Source: Luteibacter sp. dw_328 | GTDB taxonomy: Bacteria; Pseudomonadota; Gammaproteobacteria; Xanthomonadales; Rhodanobacteraceae | DNA: 64,000 bases | Direction of reading: 5' to 3' | NCBI RefSeq assembly: GCF_018449605.1 | Contig: NZ_JAAVUW010000005.1 | Span: 465,998-529,997 of the forward strand | Shown here: positions 43,186 to 52,787 of the stretch, piece by piece | How the letters are laid out: each line of letters starts with the position of its first letter | How positions within the stretch are numbered: the first letter of the stretch is position 1 | Position numbers and translations under genes: made by a program | The notes under the pieces: model-generated | What the model was told of the DNA's origin: nothing | Database searches by the model: none | The model's input: only the letters and a program-made list of their open reading frames with translations

Positions 43186-45234
43186 ATGGACAGCAGCACC
43201 AATCCCCTTCTCGACCCCAACGGCTTGCCGGCGTTCTCGGCGATCCGTCCGGAACACATCGAGCCGGCCATCGACAGCCTGATCGCCGAGCAGCGCGCCG
43301 CCATCGACCGGATCGCCGCCGCCGACGCCGTGCGGGATTTCGACCATGTGATGCTGGCCCAGGAACGCCTGGACCAGGTGCTGTCCCGTGCCTGGTCACC
43401 GGTCAGCCACCTGCATTCGGTGGCCGACTCCGAAGCCCTGCGCAAGGCCCATGGCGCGGCTGAAGAAAAGCTTACCGATCATGGGATTGAGGTTGGCCAG
43501 AACCGCGATCTCTACGCCGCCGTCCAGGCCGTGGCGGATCGCGGTGACTTCGCCGGACTGCCCGTCGCGGCGCGTGCCGCGGTCGACCATGCCCTGCGCG
43601 ATTTCCGCCTGTCGGGCGTCGCGCTGGAGGAGCCGGCCCGCAGTCGCTTCCGCGAGATCGGCGTGGAGCTTTCGAAGCTGACCACGGAGTTCTCGAATGC
43701 GGTGCTCGACGCCAGCGAAGCGTGGCGCAAGCACATCACCGACGAGCGTGACCTGGCGGGTATTCCCGCCTCGGGCCGCGCCGTGCTGCGCGAATACGCC
43801 CGTGAGGAGTCGCTCGACGGCTTCCTGGTCACCCTGAAGCAGCCCAGCGTGCAGGCGGTGCTGACCTACGCGGAGAATCGCGACCTGCGCGAGGCCGTGT
43901 ACTACGCGTACCAGACCCGGGCCTCCGACCAGGGGCCGGACAAGGGCAAGTTCGACAACTCAGAGCGCATCGAGAAGATCGTGGCCCTGCGCCACGAGGC
44001 TGCCCAACTGCTCGGCTTTGCCAATGCCGCCGAGGAATCGCTGGCGACGAAGATGGCTACGTCGCCCGATGTCGTGCTCGCCTTCCTTCGCGACCTTGCC
44101 GCCCGGGCGAAGCCCGTGGCAAAGAAGGAGCTCGAGGAACTGCGCCGCTTCGCCTCGGAAGAACTGAAGCTGGACAACCTCGAGCCCTGGGATGTCGGCT
44201 TCGCCTCCGAGCGTCTCCGTCAGCAGCGTTACGCGCTGGACGAAGAGCAGATCAAACCCTACTTCCCGGCATCCGGCGCCATCGACGGCCTGTTCGCCGT
44301 GGTCGAGCGCCTGTATGGCGTGCGTTTCGCGCCTCGCGATGACGTCGACACCTGGCATAAAGATGTGCGCTATTACGACGTGATGAATGCCGACGGCTCG
44401 ATCTTTGCCGGCGCTTACCTCGACCTCTACGCGCGCTCGGGCAAGCGCGGCGGCGCCTGGATGGACGTATGTGAGTCGCGTTTCCGTGACGGCGACCACC
44501 TACAACTGCCGATAGCCTTCCTGACCTGCAATTTCCCGCCGCCGACCGATGGGGCTCCCGCGCTGCTGACGCACGACGACGTCCTCACCCTCTTCCACGA
44601 ATTCGGCCACGGCCTGCATCACATGCTGACCGAGGTCGATATTCCGTCGGTCGGCGGTATCGATGGCGTGGAGTGGGACGCCGTGGAGCTGCCGAGCCAG
44701 TTCATGGAGAACTTCGCCTGGGATCGCGAGGCGCTCCGCCTGTTCGCCAGGCACTACGAGACGGGCGAGCCGCTGCCGGACGACCTCTACCAACGGATGC
44801 TGGATGCGCGGCATTTCCATGCCGGGTTATTCCTCGTTCGCCAGCTGGAATTCGCCCTGTTCGACTTCCGCCTGCACCTCGAGTACGACCCCGCGCAGGG
44901 CGCCCGTCCGCTCGACGTACTCGAGCAGGTGCGCCACGAAGTAGCCGTCATGTACCCGCCGGCCTGGCAGCGCTTCCCGCACGCCTTCACCCACGTCTTC
45001 GCCGGCGGTTACTCGGCCGGGTACTACAGCTATCTGTGGGCCGAGGTCCTGTCGGCGGACGCGTTCGAGCCGTTCGAGGAAGCCGGGGTGCTGGACCGTG
45101 CGACCGGACAGCGCTTCCGCGAGCAGATTCTCGCCGTGGGCGCGACACGGCCGGCGCTCGAGTCGTTCAAGGCCTTCCGGGGCCGTGAGCCGCAGCCGGA
45201 TGCACTGCTGAAGAGCTACGGTCTGCAGGCCTGA
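43186..45234 (+). CDS. prlC: Oligopeptidase A (M3 family)
   Basis: This is a zinc metallopeptidase of 682 residues, normal for the family. The HEFGH zinc motif is at 471-475 and the downstream glutamate region is ELPSQFMENF. It cleaves short peptides in the cytoplasm, including signal peptides after release. The ATG at 43186 has GACAGGAGA upstream. Confidence 0.97.
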   Translation: MDSSTNPLLDPNGLPAFSAIRPEHIEPAIDSLIAEQRAAIDRIAAADAVRDFDHVMLAQERLDQVLSRAWSPVSHLHSVADSEALRKAHGAAEEKLTDHGIEVGQNRDLYAAVQAVADRGDFAGLPVAARAAVDHALRDFRLSGVALEEPARSRFREIGVELSKLTTEFSNAVLDASEAWRKHITDERDLAGIPASGRAVLREYAREESLDGFLVTLKQPSVQAVLTYAENRDLREAVYYAYQTRASDQGPDKGKFDNSERIEKIVALRHEAAQLLGFANAAEESLATKMATSPDVVLAFLRDLAARAKPVAKKELEELRRFASEELKLDNLEPWDVGFASERLRQQRYALDEEQIKPYFPASGAIDGLFAVVERLYGVRFAPRDDVDTWHKDVRYYDVMNADGSIFAGAYLDLYARSGKRGGAWMDVCESRFRDGDHLQLPIAFLTCNFPPPTDGAPALLTHDDVLTLFHEFGHGLHHMLTEVDIPSVGGIDGVEWDAVELPSQFMENFAWDREALRLFARHYETGEPLPDDLYQRMLDARHFHAGLFLVRQLEFALFDFRLHLEYDPAQGARPLDVLEQVRHEVAVMYPPAWQRFPHAFTHVFAGGYSAGYYSYLWAEVLSADAFEPFEEAGVLDRATGQRFREQILAVGATRPALESFKAFRGREPQPDALLKSYGLQA

Positions 45235-45256
45235 GCCGTTCCTTTACAATATCGCC

Positions 45257-46024
45257 ATGAAGATCGCGTCGTGGAACGTCAATTCGCTGAAGGTCCGTCT
45301 GCCCCATCTCCAGCAATGGCTGGGCGAGGCGCAGCCGGACATCATCGCGCTGCAGGAAACCAAGCTCACCGATGACAAGTTCCCGGTGGATGAGATCGCC
45401 GCCATGGGTTACCACGCCGCGTTCTCAGGCCAGAAAACCTATAACGGCGTGGCTATCCTCGCGCGCGGTGAGCTGACCGATGTCGTCACCGATGTCGAGG
45501 GCCTGGACGATCCGCAGCGGCGCATCCTCGCTGCCACCGTCGGCGATATCCGTGTCGTGAATCTGTACGTGGTTAACGGCAAGGCGTTGGGTGACGAGAA
45601 GTACACCTACAAGCTGCACTGGCTGGCGAAGGTCCGCGACTTCCTCGAGCAGCAGATCCTGAAGTATCCGAAGCTGGTCGTGCTGGGCGACTTCAACATC
45701 TGCCGCGACGACCGCGACGTATACGACCCCGTGGCCTGGGGCGAAGACATCTTCTGCTCCCCGCCCGAGCGCGCGGCACTGCAGGCGCTGTTCGATGTCG
45801 GCCTTCACGACAGTTTTCGCATGTTCAACGACGAAGCCGGTCTCTTCAGCTGGTGGGACTACCGCCAGGCCGGGTTCCGCCGCAACATGGGCCTGCGGAT
45901 CGACCTCATCTTGATCAGCGATGCGCTCAAATCGTCGGTAACCTCGTCGATCATCGACAAGGTCCCGCGCAAGTGGGAGCAACCGTCCGACCACGCGCCC
46001 GTCGCGCTGGAGTTGATGCTTTGA
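45257..46024 (+). CDS. xth: Exodeoxyribonuclease III
   Basis: This is an AP endonuclease/3'-5' exonuclease of the ExoIII family (255 residues). It starts MKIASWNVNSLKVRLP and carries QETKL, LGDFNICRDD and the C-terminal SDHAPVALEL, which together form the metal and catalytic sites. It lies 22 bases after prlC, and the UPF0149 gene overlaps its stop. Confidence 0.97.
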   Translation: MKIASWNVNSLKVRLPHLQQWLGEAQPDIIALQETKLTDDKFPVDEIAAMGYHAAFSGQKTYNGVAILARGELTDVVTDVEGLDDPQRRILAATVGDIRVVNLYVVNGKALGDEKYTYKLHWLAKVRDFLEQQILKYPKLVVLGDFNICRDDRDVYDPVAWGEDIFCSPPERAALQALFDVGLHDSFRMFNDEAGLFSWWDYRQAGFRRNMGLRIDLILISDALKSSVTSSIIDKVPRKWEQPSDHAPVALELML

Positions 46025-46692
46025 ACACACCCAAGTCCGAATGGCCCAGCTCGCTGGATGACGCCGAGCTCGAAGTCCTCGATACCTACCTGCGGATGCA
46101 CGGTGGCGACGGTGACCTGATGCTCGACGGCTTGCATGGCCTTCTCTCGGCGATCGCCATCGGGCCGCTCGAAGTGAAGCCGGAAGAGTGGCTGCACGAG
46201 ATCCTGCACGACGCCTTCGAGGACGAGGACGAAGGGAACCGGCTGCTCGCCCTGCTAGCCAAGCTCAACGATTCCATCAGCGCTGAACTCGACGTCGATG
46301 CCTATGAGCCCATCCTCGGTGAGATCGACACCGAAGACGGTCCCATGCTCTCTGCCGCCGGCTGGTGTGAAGGCTTCAGTCGCGGCATCGACATGCGCGC
46401 ACAGCTGTGGGAAAACCGCCTGGCCGAGGACCCGAACCTGATGCAGCTGCTCGGCCCGATCATGGCCCTTGCCGTGGATGAAGGCGTACTCCAGGCCGAT
46501 GCCGAGTTCGAGAAGCTCACCGACGAGGAGTACGACGAGTGCCTGGGCCAGTTGCCCGAGGTGCTCAATGCCGTCGGCGAGTACTGGCGCCAGAACGCGC
46601 CGACCGAAGACGAGCTGGCAGCGATGACCCGCCCGCGCGTGGACGGAGAAGAAGGCCCGCCGCGGCAGCGCTCGGGCCACTGGGTGCATTAA
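46021..46692 (+). CDS. UPF0149 (YecA/YgfB-like) family protein
   Basis: This acidic 223-residue protein of the UPF0149 family has LDGLHGLLSAIAIGPLEVKPEEWL and GWCEGFSRGIDM. Many relatives end in a zinc-binding SEC-C motif, but none is present here. The TTG at 46021 overlaps the xth stop (TTGA), which indicates coupling and gives the family N-terminus; the longer frame from 45853 runs antisense through xth's end. Role unknown. Confidence 0.88.
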   Translation: MNTPKSEWPSSLDDAELEVLDTYLRMHGGDGDLMLDGLHGLLSAIAIGPLEVKPEEWLHEILHDAFEDEDEGNRLLALLAKLNDSISAELDVDAYEPILGEIDTEDGPMLSAAGWCEGFSRGIDMRAQLWENRLAEDPNLMQLLGPIMALAVDEGVLQADAEFEKLTDEEYDECLGQLPEVLNAVGEYWRQNAPTEDELAAMTRPRVDGEEGPPRQRSGHWVH

Positions 46693-46713
46693 GAAAGCGC
46701 TGACTGTTTTCCA

Positions 46714-46792
46714 TGTGGGAGCCGCTTCAGCGGCGATAGGCGTTGCCGCGTCACCGCTCCGTTGGCCTTTCGCCGCTGAAGCGGCTCCCACA
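46714..46792. repeat. REPIN, family B pair
   Basis: Inverted arms at 46714-46737 (GTGGGAG, GCCGCTTCAGCGGC) and 46770-46792 are separated by 32 bases. This is the clearest family B pair, lying between the UPF0149 gene and the pirin gene. Confidence 0.88.
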
Positions 46793-46874
46793 GGACAGAT
46801 CGTTCACCGGACGCGTCTTGGCCCCGTCGCCGATTGGCGTCATCTTTGGTCGCATCAGCTACCGGAGACCCGTC

Positions 46875-47705
46875 ATGACCCAACGAAGCATCGTCCGCCG
46901 CGTTCGCGGCATGGACACCGCCGACGGCGCCGGCGTGAAACTCAAGCGCGTGATCGGCCAGCCCGCCCTCGACATGCTCGATCCCTTCCTGCTGCTCGAC
47001 GAGTTTCGCTCCGACCAGCCCGGCGACTACATCGAGGGCTTTCCCGAGCATCCCCACCGCGGGTTCGAGACCGTCACATACATGCTCGCCGGGCGCATGC
47101 AGCACGGCGACAACCACGGCAACCGCGGGGATCTCGGTCCGGGCAGCGTGCAGTGGATGACGGCAGGGCGCGGCATCCTGCATTCGGAAATGCCGCAGCA
47201 GGAAGAAGGGCTCATGTGGGGCTTCCAGCTCTGGGTGAACCTCCCGGCGACAGACAAGATGGTCGAGCCGCGCTATCAGGACATCCCGCCTTCGGACATT
47301 CCGCTGGTGCATCCGGTGGAAGGCGTGGCCGTGCGCGTCATTGCCGGCGAACTGGCAGGCGCGAAGGGTCCGGTGTCCGCCGTGGCGACTGAGCCGGTCT
47401 ATCTCGATATCGCCCTCGACGCAGGTGCGCGTTTCGAACTCGATCTGCCCGAAGGACACAGCGCGTTTGCCTATGTGTTCGATGGGAAGGCCGCAGTGGT
47501 GGCGGGTGAATCGCTGGCGCGTAGTGAGCTGGCGGTGTTGTCCAAGGGAAAGACGGTGACCTTCGCGGCCGACGAGTCCGCTCGTGTCCTGGTCGTCGCC
47601 GGCCGTCCGCTCGCTGAACCTGTCGCGCGCTACGGCCCGTTCGTCATGAACACCCCGGTGCAGATTCACGAAGCGATCGCGGATTTTCGCGCCGGCAAGT
47701 TCTGA
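46875..47705 (+). CDS. Pirin family protein
   Basis: This 276-residue bicupin of the pirin family has the metal-site motif FPEHPHRGFETVTYML and TAGRGILHSEM, with conserved histidines and glutamate. Bacterial pirins include iron-binding proteins with quercetinase-like activity. The ATG at 46875 is chosen because the longer frame from 46743 runs through the REPIN. Confidence 0.94.
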   Translation: MTQRSIVRRVRGMDTADGAGVKLKRVIGQPALDMLDPFLLLDEFRSDQPGDYIEGFPEHPHRGFETVTYMLAGRMQHGDNHGNRGDLGPGSVQWMTAGRGILHSEMPQQEEGLMWGFQLWVNLPATDKMVEPRYQDIPPSDIPLVHPVEGVAVRVIAGELAGAKGPVSAVATEPVYLDIALDAGARFELDLPEGHSAFAYVFDGKAAVVAGESLARSELAVLSKGKTVTFAADESARVLVVAGRPLAEPVARYGPFVMNTPVQIHEAIADFRAGKF

Positions 47706-47741
47706 CGGTTCCTCGTATCCAACGAATCGGCTCCCCCATAT

Positions 47742-47781
47742 CCGATGAATCGGCCCCTGTAGGAGCTGATTCATCGGCGAT
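47742..47781. repeat. Overlapping REP copies, family A, partly decayed
   Basis: A degenerate copy (CCGATGAATCGGCCCCTGT, 47742-47760) overlaps an intact one on the other strand (47758-47781). A further fragment, GAATCGGCTCCCC, is at about 47724-47736. The spacer CCCGCGCAGCGGGCC follows at 47782. Nothing else is seen between the pirin and lipoprotein genes. Confidence 0.75.
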
Positions 47782-47923
47782 CCCGCGCAGCGGGCCAATT
47801 CGCCGACTCCAACAAGAACCCCAAACCTGAACAAGCACGAGAAGTTCCCCACCCTGTTTAAGTGCCGGACGGGAACGGCCCTTTAGCATCGGCGCATCGG
47901 CATTCGCGAGGATTTCATTGCCC

Positions 47924-48283
47924 ATGCGCTTCCTTTTTACCGCCGTGCCCATCACGGCAGCTCTCATCATTGCGGCGTGTTCACCGTCGCAAGCGCCCGC
48001 GCCAACGGCTGCACCCTCGGCTGAGACGACGACGGCGTCTGCCCCGGCGCCCGGTAAGACCGCGCCCGCAAACCCCGTGCTGGGATCGCCCGATTGGTTC
48101 GCCTGGGTCGATAAGACCCTGGCCATCAGCGATGACGGCCATGGTCCGAAACCGGATACCCCGGCCTGGGACCAGGCAGTGAATACCAAGCTGGGCGAAG
48201 AGGCTCCGCAGGCGAAGCCGGGATCGGCGGAGTGGCAGCAGGCGGTGGATGCGCTGTTGCGGACGCGGGTCGCTACGCACTAA
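47924..48283 (+). CDS. Hypothetical lipoprotein
   Basis: This is a 119-residue protein with a lipoprotein signal (lipobox LIIAAC) and a long Ala/Pro/Thr linker, then a folded-looking C-terminus (LGSPDWFAWVDKTLAI, GPKPDTPAWDQAVNTKL, GSAEWQQAVDALL) with repeated W-x-x-x-V/A-D motifs. No family is recognised. GAGGA precedes the ATG at 47924; a TTG at 47918 is possible. Confidence 0.7.
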   Translation: MRFLFTAVPITAALIIAACSPSQAPAPTAAPSAETTTASAPAPGKTAPANPVLGSPDWFAWVDKTLAISDDGHGPKPDTPAWDQAVNTKLGEEAPQAKPGSAEWQQAVDALLRTRVATH

Positions 48284-48321
48284 GCCTGGGCCTTTCGCCC
48301 TGTCTGGCCCGCTGGCGCGGG

Positions 48322-48345
48322 ATCGCCGATGAATCGGCTCCTACA
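48322..48345. repeat. REP hairpin, family A, supplying a stop codon
   Basis: The copy (GCCGATGAATCGGC, TCCTACA) directly abuts the glycosidase-like gene. The TAG stop of that gene (48341-48343 on minus) is part of the REP itself. GGCCCGCTGGCGCGGG at 48306-48321 is the small hairpin seen next to other REPs. Confidence 0.85.
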
Positions 48346-51085
48346 GGGTGGCTTTGAAGGTGCTGGCGTTCGGGGGGATCTTCGTTTCGCCTGAAGGGAG
48401 CGAGAGGATCAGGCCGCCCGGCGGATGGATGGGCTGGGTGATGGTCAGGGTGACTTGTGCTCCCTTTGCCACCAGTGTGTAGCCCAGACGCCCGTAAGGC
48501 GTGCGCAGGTCGCGAATGGCGATGCCCTCGCCTTCCAGCCATCCAGGCTGCACGCCGGCTGCCAGGACCATGCTGCCGTCCGCCTCGCGGTCGTAGGCAA
48601 ACAGATCGAGTGCCGATCGGACGAAGTCCGAGGCAATCCACGCGTGGGGCATGTCGCCGACGAAGCGCGGCTTGCGCGGGTCGCGGCCGACGACCTCCGC
48701 CCACTGGTTCCACGCGGCCGGCCGGCGATCGGCGAAGAAGAACGCGATGAGGTCGTTGACACGGTCTCGCCAGCCCAGCCGGACGAAGGTGGCGATCGTT
48801 CGCACCTCATAGGGCGTGTAGTCCTCCCACGCCACCTGGCCGTCGCGCCGCGCCACGAATCCCTGCCAGTACCTCTCGAAGGTGCGCTCGACCAACGCCT
48901 TCGGCAGGCGTGCCTGCTCGCCGCCCGGCGACAACGCGATCGTGGTCGAGGTAGCGTCAAAGTCGCCAAGCTCGGCCGAACCCGGAATGAAGTCGATGCC
49001 GCGCGCCTTCACGGCCGCCTCGATGGACGCATGCAGATCGCCGCGGAACTGATCGCGCGAAGCCGTGTATGCCGGGACCTTGTCCGCGCGACCGAGCGCG
49101 GCAGCGAGTTCGACGGCATCGTCGTAGCCCTTGAGTGCCCAGAAGTCGTCCCAGTACGAATGCATCGGCTTGGTCGAATAGCCCTCGTGGCTGATCGAGG
49201 CAGGCATCAGGCCATAGAGCGGACGATCGGCATTCCGCAGGCGCGCCGGCTGCCGCTCGCTGGCACGTAGCGTGTCCATGTACGTCACGGCTTTCTCGAC
49301 ATGCGGCCACAGCGCATCAACGGTGCCGCGGTCGTGCGTGTAGCGCCAGAGTTCGGCCACGCTGAAGATGAGTTCGCCGTGGCTATCGTTCTCGGGTACC
49401 GGATCGGAACCGCGCGCGTCGACACAGCACGGCACCTTTCCGCTGGAGAACTGGTGCGGTGCGTACCAGCGGATGAAGGCAGAGGCGACATCTTCGTGGC
49501 CCGTGCGGAGCAGCCCTTCGAGCATCATCGCGCCGTCGCGCACCCAGGTGCGTGCATACGAGCGCGTACCGGGCTGCAGCGCAGGCCCGTCACGCGACAT
49601 GAGCATCTGCGCGACGCCGCTCTTCATGGTGTCGACGATGGGTTGCGCCGTGGACGGTACCGTCATGTCGACGCGATCGAGCTTTTCGTGCCAGACCGCG
49701 GCGACGGCGTCGGCCTGGGCGGCCAGCCAGGTGCCAGCGTCCGCGGGCACGTCAACCACGTCGCCCTGTTTCACCGGCACGACGACGCCAAGATCGACGT
49801 GACCATGCGCCGGTACATGCAGGTCGTACAGCAACGCACCTTGAGCGAAGCCCGCCGCGTCGTGAATCGCCTTCATGCTCGGGCGTTCGCCTGCATCCAG
49901 TCGTTCACCGAGCGCGTTCGGCGCACTGGCGCTGGCGACGAAGGCGGTCGTCGCCTGCAAGGGCACCACCTTGCGTGCACCATTGATGGTCAATGCCCGA
50001 CCATCCCACGCAAGATCGTGGATGGGACTGGTACCACCCGGCGCATTGAGGAACTGCGTCGGCGGATTCACCTGAAACGGGCGCGTGGCGAGCGCCAGTG
50101 TCACATCGCGCGCGGTGTCACTGTCGTTCGCGACCCGATAGCTCAGCAGCAACCGCGAGGCACCGGCAGGACCCTGTGCGAATACCGTTGTATCGAGGGT
50201 GAGTCCACCTGTCGCCCAGCGCACCGACGGCATCGGGAGATAGCGGTCGCGCAGCGACTGCGTCGTCGTGACATCCGCCCAGGTGATGAGCTTGCCGCCA
50301 GAGACGAGAAAGGGCTCGATGGAAAAGCCGCCGCGTGCGATTTCCACCGCACCGTCTTCGGAGAGCAGCGCGGAATCACGACTGCCGCCGTCCACACCGA
50401 CGATGGTCCAGTACGATTGCTCACCCGAGAAGCCGCGCGGGTAAAGTCCGCGACGTACCTGCCTGGCACGCGACTCGAACACGGCGTTCGGCGTCGGTAG
50501 CGGCACGGCCACCGCCTCCGGCTTTCGCGGTGTGAGACGAAGATTGTCGAAGCAGACCTCGCCACGATTCGCCGCCTGCCCAGGTTGCGCCTCGGCATAG
50601 ACGACGAACTCGATATCGCGCGTATGACGCAAGGCGCGGTCTTTGACAGGCCCCCACGCGAACTCGACCTGGCGGCTCGTCGCCTGGACGGTTGTCCACG
50701 TGCCGGTCGGCACGAAGTGCGGTTGCTGGAACCACCAGACGTTGTCGCCGCTATCGTCGACCAGCTTCAGCTGCAAGGTGTTTGGCGGCATGTGGCCGCG
50801 CACGTCGAAACTCAGCGCGAAGCCATCCGGGTAGTCGATCGGCAGGGTTTTGCGTATCGACGCTGCGCCCGACACGCCGTTGAAATCGTAGGCGAGGCAG
50901 ATGGCCTGTCCCACGCGTCCGGGCATCGGGCGCAGCGTAGCCGACACATCATCGGTGTGGATCGCTGCCCAACCTGTCGCCGTATCGAAGGTGTCGAGCG
51001 TGCGTGCCTTGTCCGTGGCAAACGTCGGCAAGGCGACGAGGAAGCACGCAGACGCGGCCAGTTTGAATAAAGCGAAACGCGACAT
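48341..51085 (-). CDS. Large exported six-hairpin glycosidase-like protein
   Basis: This 914-residue protein has a signal peptide (cut near TFA-TD), an N-terminal beta-sandwich resembling CBM11 (about 25-190), a second beta domain, and an (alpha/alpha)6 region from about 470. That region carries ARTWVRDGAMMLEGLLRTG and SYWDDFWALKGY, motifs found around the active site of GH15/GH63-type enzymes. The catalytic residues cannot be fixed. It is the last gene of the glucan operon, 5 bases after a permease gene, so it probably hydrolyses an oligosaccharide. The stop codon lies in a REP. Confidence 0.8.
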   Translation of the reverse strand: MSRFALFKLAASACFLVALPTFATDKARTLDTFDTATGWAAIHTDDVSATLRPMPGRVGQAICLAYDFNGVSGAASIRKTLPIDYPDGFALSFDVRGHMPPNTLQLKLVDDSGDNVWWFQQPHFVPTGTWTTVQATSRQVEFAWGPVKDRALRHTRDIEFVVYAEAQPGQAANRGEVCFDNLRLTPRKPEAVAVPLPTPNAVFESRARQVRRGLYPRGFSGEQSYWTIVGVDGGSRDSALLSEDGAVEIARGGFSIEPFLVSGGKLITWADVTTTQSLRDRYLPMPSVRWATGGLTLDTTVFAQGPAGASRLLLSYRVANDSDTARDVTLALATRPFQVNPPTQFLNAPGGTSPIHDLAWDGRALTINGARKVVPLQATTAFVASASAPNALGERLDAGERPSMKAIHDAAGFAQGALLYDLHVPAHGHVDLGVVVPVKQGDVVDVPADAGTWLAAQADAVAAVWHEKLDRVDMTVPSTAQPIVDTMKSGVAQMLMSRDGPALQPGTRSYARTWVRDGAMMLEGLLRTGHEDVASAFIRWYAPHQFSSGKVPCCVDARGSDPVPENDSHGELIFSVAELWRYTHDRGTVDALWPHVEKAVTYMDTLRASERQPARLRNADRPLYGLMPASISHEGYSTKPMHSYWDDFWALKGYDDAVELAAALGRADKVPAYTASRDQFRGDLHASIEAAVKARGIDFIPGSAELGDFDATSTTIALSPGGEQARLPKALVERTFERYWQGFVARRDGQVAWEDYTPYEVRTIATFVRLGWRDRVNDLIAFFFADRRPAAWNQWAEVVGRDPRKPRFVGDMPHAWIASDFVRSALDLFAYDREADGSMVLAAGVQPGWLEGEGIAIRDLRTPYGRLGYTLVAKGAQVTLTITQPIHPPGGLILSLPSGETKIPPNASTFKATL

Positions 51086-51090
51086 ACGGC

Positions 51091-51912
51091 TTATCCCTTG
51101 ACGCTACCCATGAGCAGACCTTCGAGGTAGTAGCGCTGCAGGGCGAGGAACAGAACGAGTACCGGAAGGATGGTCACGACCGAGCCAGCCATCATCAGCT
51201 CGCTGTCCTGCACGTGCTCGCGCGACAGCGACGCCAGCGCGATCGGTAGCGTGTAGTGCTCTTGTCCGGTCAGTGCGATCAACGGCCACATGAAGTCGTT
51301 CCACGCGGCCAGGAAGGTGAAGATCGCCAGCGTCACCATGATCGGCTTCAGCAGCGGCATCACGATGGTGGCGAAGATACGGAATTCGCCAGCACCATCG
51401 ATGCGCGCCGCTTCCATCAGATCGTCCGGAATACCGCTGGCGTACTGGCGTACGAGGAAGATGCCAAAGATGGTCGCCAGCGCCGGCACGATCACCGCGC
51501 CATAAGTGTTGACCAGGCCCATGTACTTCAGCAGCAGGAACAGCGGCAGCATCGCTACCTGTGCCGGGATCACCAGTGCGCCGAGCAACACCTGGAAGAT
51601 CCGCTGGCGCCCCTTGAATTCCAGCTTGGCAAAGGCGTAGCCGGCCATCAGGTTGAAGGCGAGCGAGACCACGGTGATCGCGGTCGAGATCAGCAGGCTG
51701 TTGACCAGGTAACGCCCCATGCCGGCGTTAAGGAATAGCTGCCGGTAATTGGCGAGCGTCGGATGCTTGGGCAGGATGGGCGGCGGCAAGGCACTCGCCT
51801 CACCCTGCGGCATGAACGACACGGACAGCATGTACAGCAGCGGTGCAATGGCGATCGCCGCGGCACCGATCAGCAGGCCGTTGATGAGCGCCTTGGCCAG
51901 ACGTGGGCTCAT
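51091..51912 (-). CDS. Sugar ABC transporter permease (MalG-like)
   Basis: This 273-residue permease has six helices and the coupling-helix motif EAARIDGAGEFRIFATIVMPLLKP. It starts at 51912, overlapping the end of the other permease gene by 4 bases (ATGA). With that protein it forms the heterodimeric channel of a CUT1-family importer. The longer frame to 52293 is a shadow. Confidence 0.95.
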   Translation of the reverse strand: MSPRLAKALINGLLIGAAAIAIAPLLYMLSVSFMPQGEASALPPPILPKHPTLANYRQLFLNAGMGRYLVNSLLISTAITVVSLAFNLMAGYAFAKLEFKGRQRIFQVLLGALVIPAQVAMLPLFLLLKYMGLVNTYGAVIVPALATIFGIFLVRQYASGIPDDLMEAARIDGAGEFRIFATIVMPLLKPIMVTLAIFTFLAAWNDFMWPLIALTGQEHYTLPIALASLSREHVQDSELMMAGSVVTILPVLVLFLALQRYYLEGLLMGSVKG

Positions 51913-52787
51913 GCCTTCTCTCCCTGCCGCGACAGGCGCAGCATCGTCGCGGTGACCGCGAACATGATGACGAACAGGATGAAGGCCACGGCCGAGGCCG
52001 AACCCAGGTTCCACCACTTGAAGCCCTCTTCGTACATCAGGTACAGCACCGAGGTGGTGCTCTGCAGCGGGCCGCCTTCGGTCATGACATACGGCTCGGC
52101 GAACAACTGGAAGTAACCGGACACGGTAAGAATGCTCACCATCACCATGGTGGGTTTCAGCATCGGCAGGGTGATGTGGCGAAACTGCGCAAAGGCCGAC
52201 GCACCATCGATGCGCGCAGCCTCGTAGAGATCGCCGGGTATCGCCTGGAGGCCGGCCATGAAGATGATCATGTTGTAGCCGAAGTTCTTCCACACGGCGA
52301 ACAGGATGATCGTCGGCATCGCCCAGTGCGGATCACCCAGCCAGTCGATGGTCGGCATGCCGATTGAATCGAGCGCGTAGTTGACCAGGCCGTACTTGGT
52401 GTTGAACAGATAACGCCAGATCACCGCGACGGCGACGACGGTCGTCACGACGGGCGCGAACAGCGCCGTGCGGAAGAAGGGCTTGAACCGGGCGAGTGGT
52501 GAATTGAGCAGCATCGCCGAACCCAGCGAAGCGATCAGCGACAAGGGCACGCCGACCACCACGAAGTACACCGTGTGGCCGAGTGCCGACCAGAACAGCG
52601 GGCGCTGCAGCAGCTGCCAGTAGTTCTGCAGGGCAACGAAGCGCAGGTTGCGGATGTCGGCCAGCGCATAAAGATCGTAATCGGTGACCGAAAGGATCAG
52701 CGCCGCGACCACCGGCAGCAGGAAGAACAGGCCGAGGATGATCAGCGCGGGCGTGATGAACAGCCAGGCGGCGCGGGAGGTATTCAT
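51909..52787 (-). CDS. Sugar ABC transporter permease (MalF-like)
   Basis: This 292-residue permease has six helices and the EAARIDGASAFAQFRHITLPMLKP motif. It starts at 52787, overlapping the substrate-binding protein gene by 4 bases. No ATP-binding subunit gene is in the locus, so a shared MsmK/UgpC-type ATPase encoded elsewhere must be assumed. Confidence 0.95.
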   Translation of the reverse strand: MNTSRAAWLFITPALIILGLFFLLPVVAALILSVTDYDLYALADIRNLRFVALQNYWQLLQRPLFWSALGHTVYFVVVGVPLSLIASLGSAMLLNSPLARFKPFFRTALFAPVVTTVVAVAVIWRYLFNTKYGLVNYALDSIGMPTIDWLGDPHWAMPTIILFAVWKNFGYNMIIFMAGLQAIPGDLYEAARIDGASAFAQFRHITLPMLKPTMVMVSILTVSGYFQLFAEPYVMTEGGPLQSTTSVLYLMYEEGFKWWNLGSASAVAFILFVIMFAVTATMLRLSRQGEKA

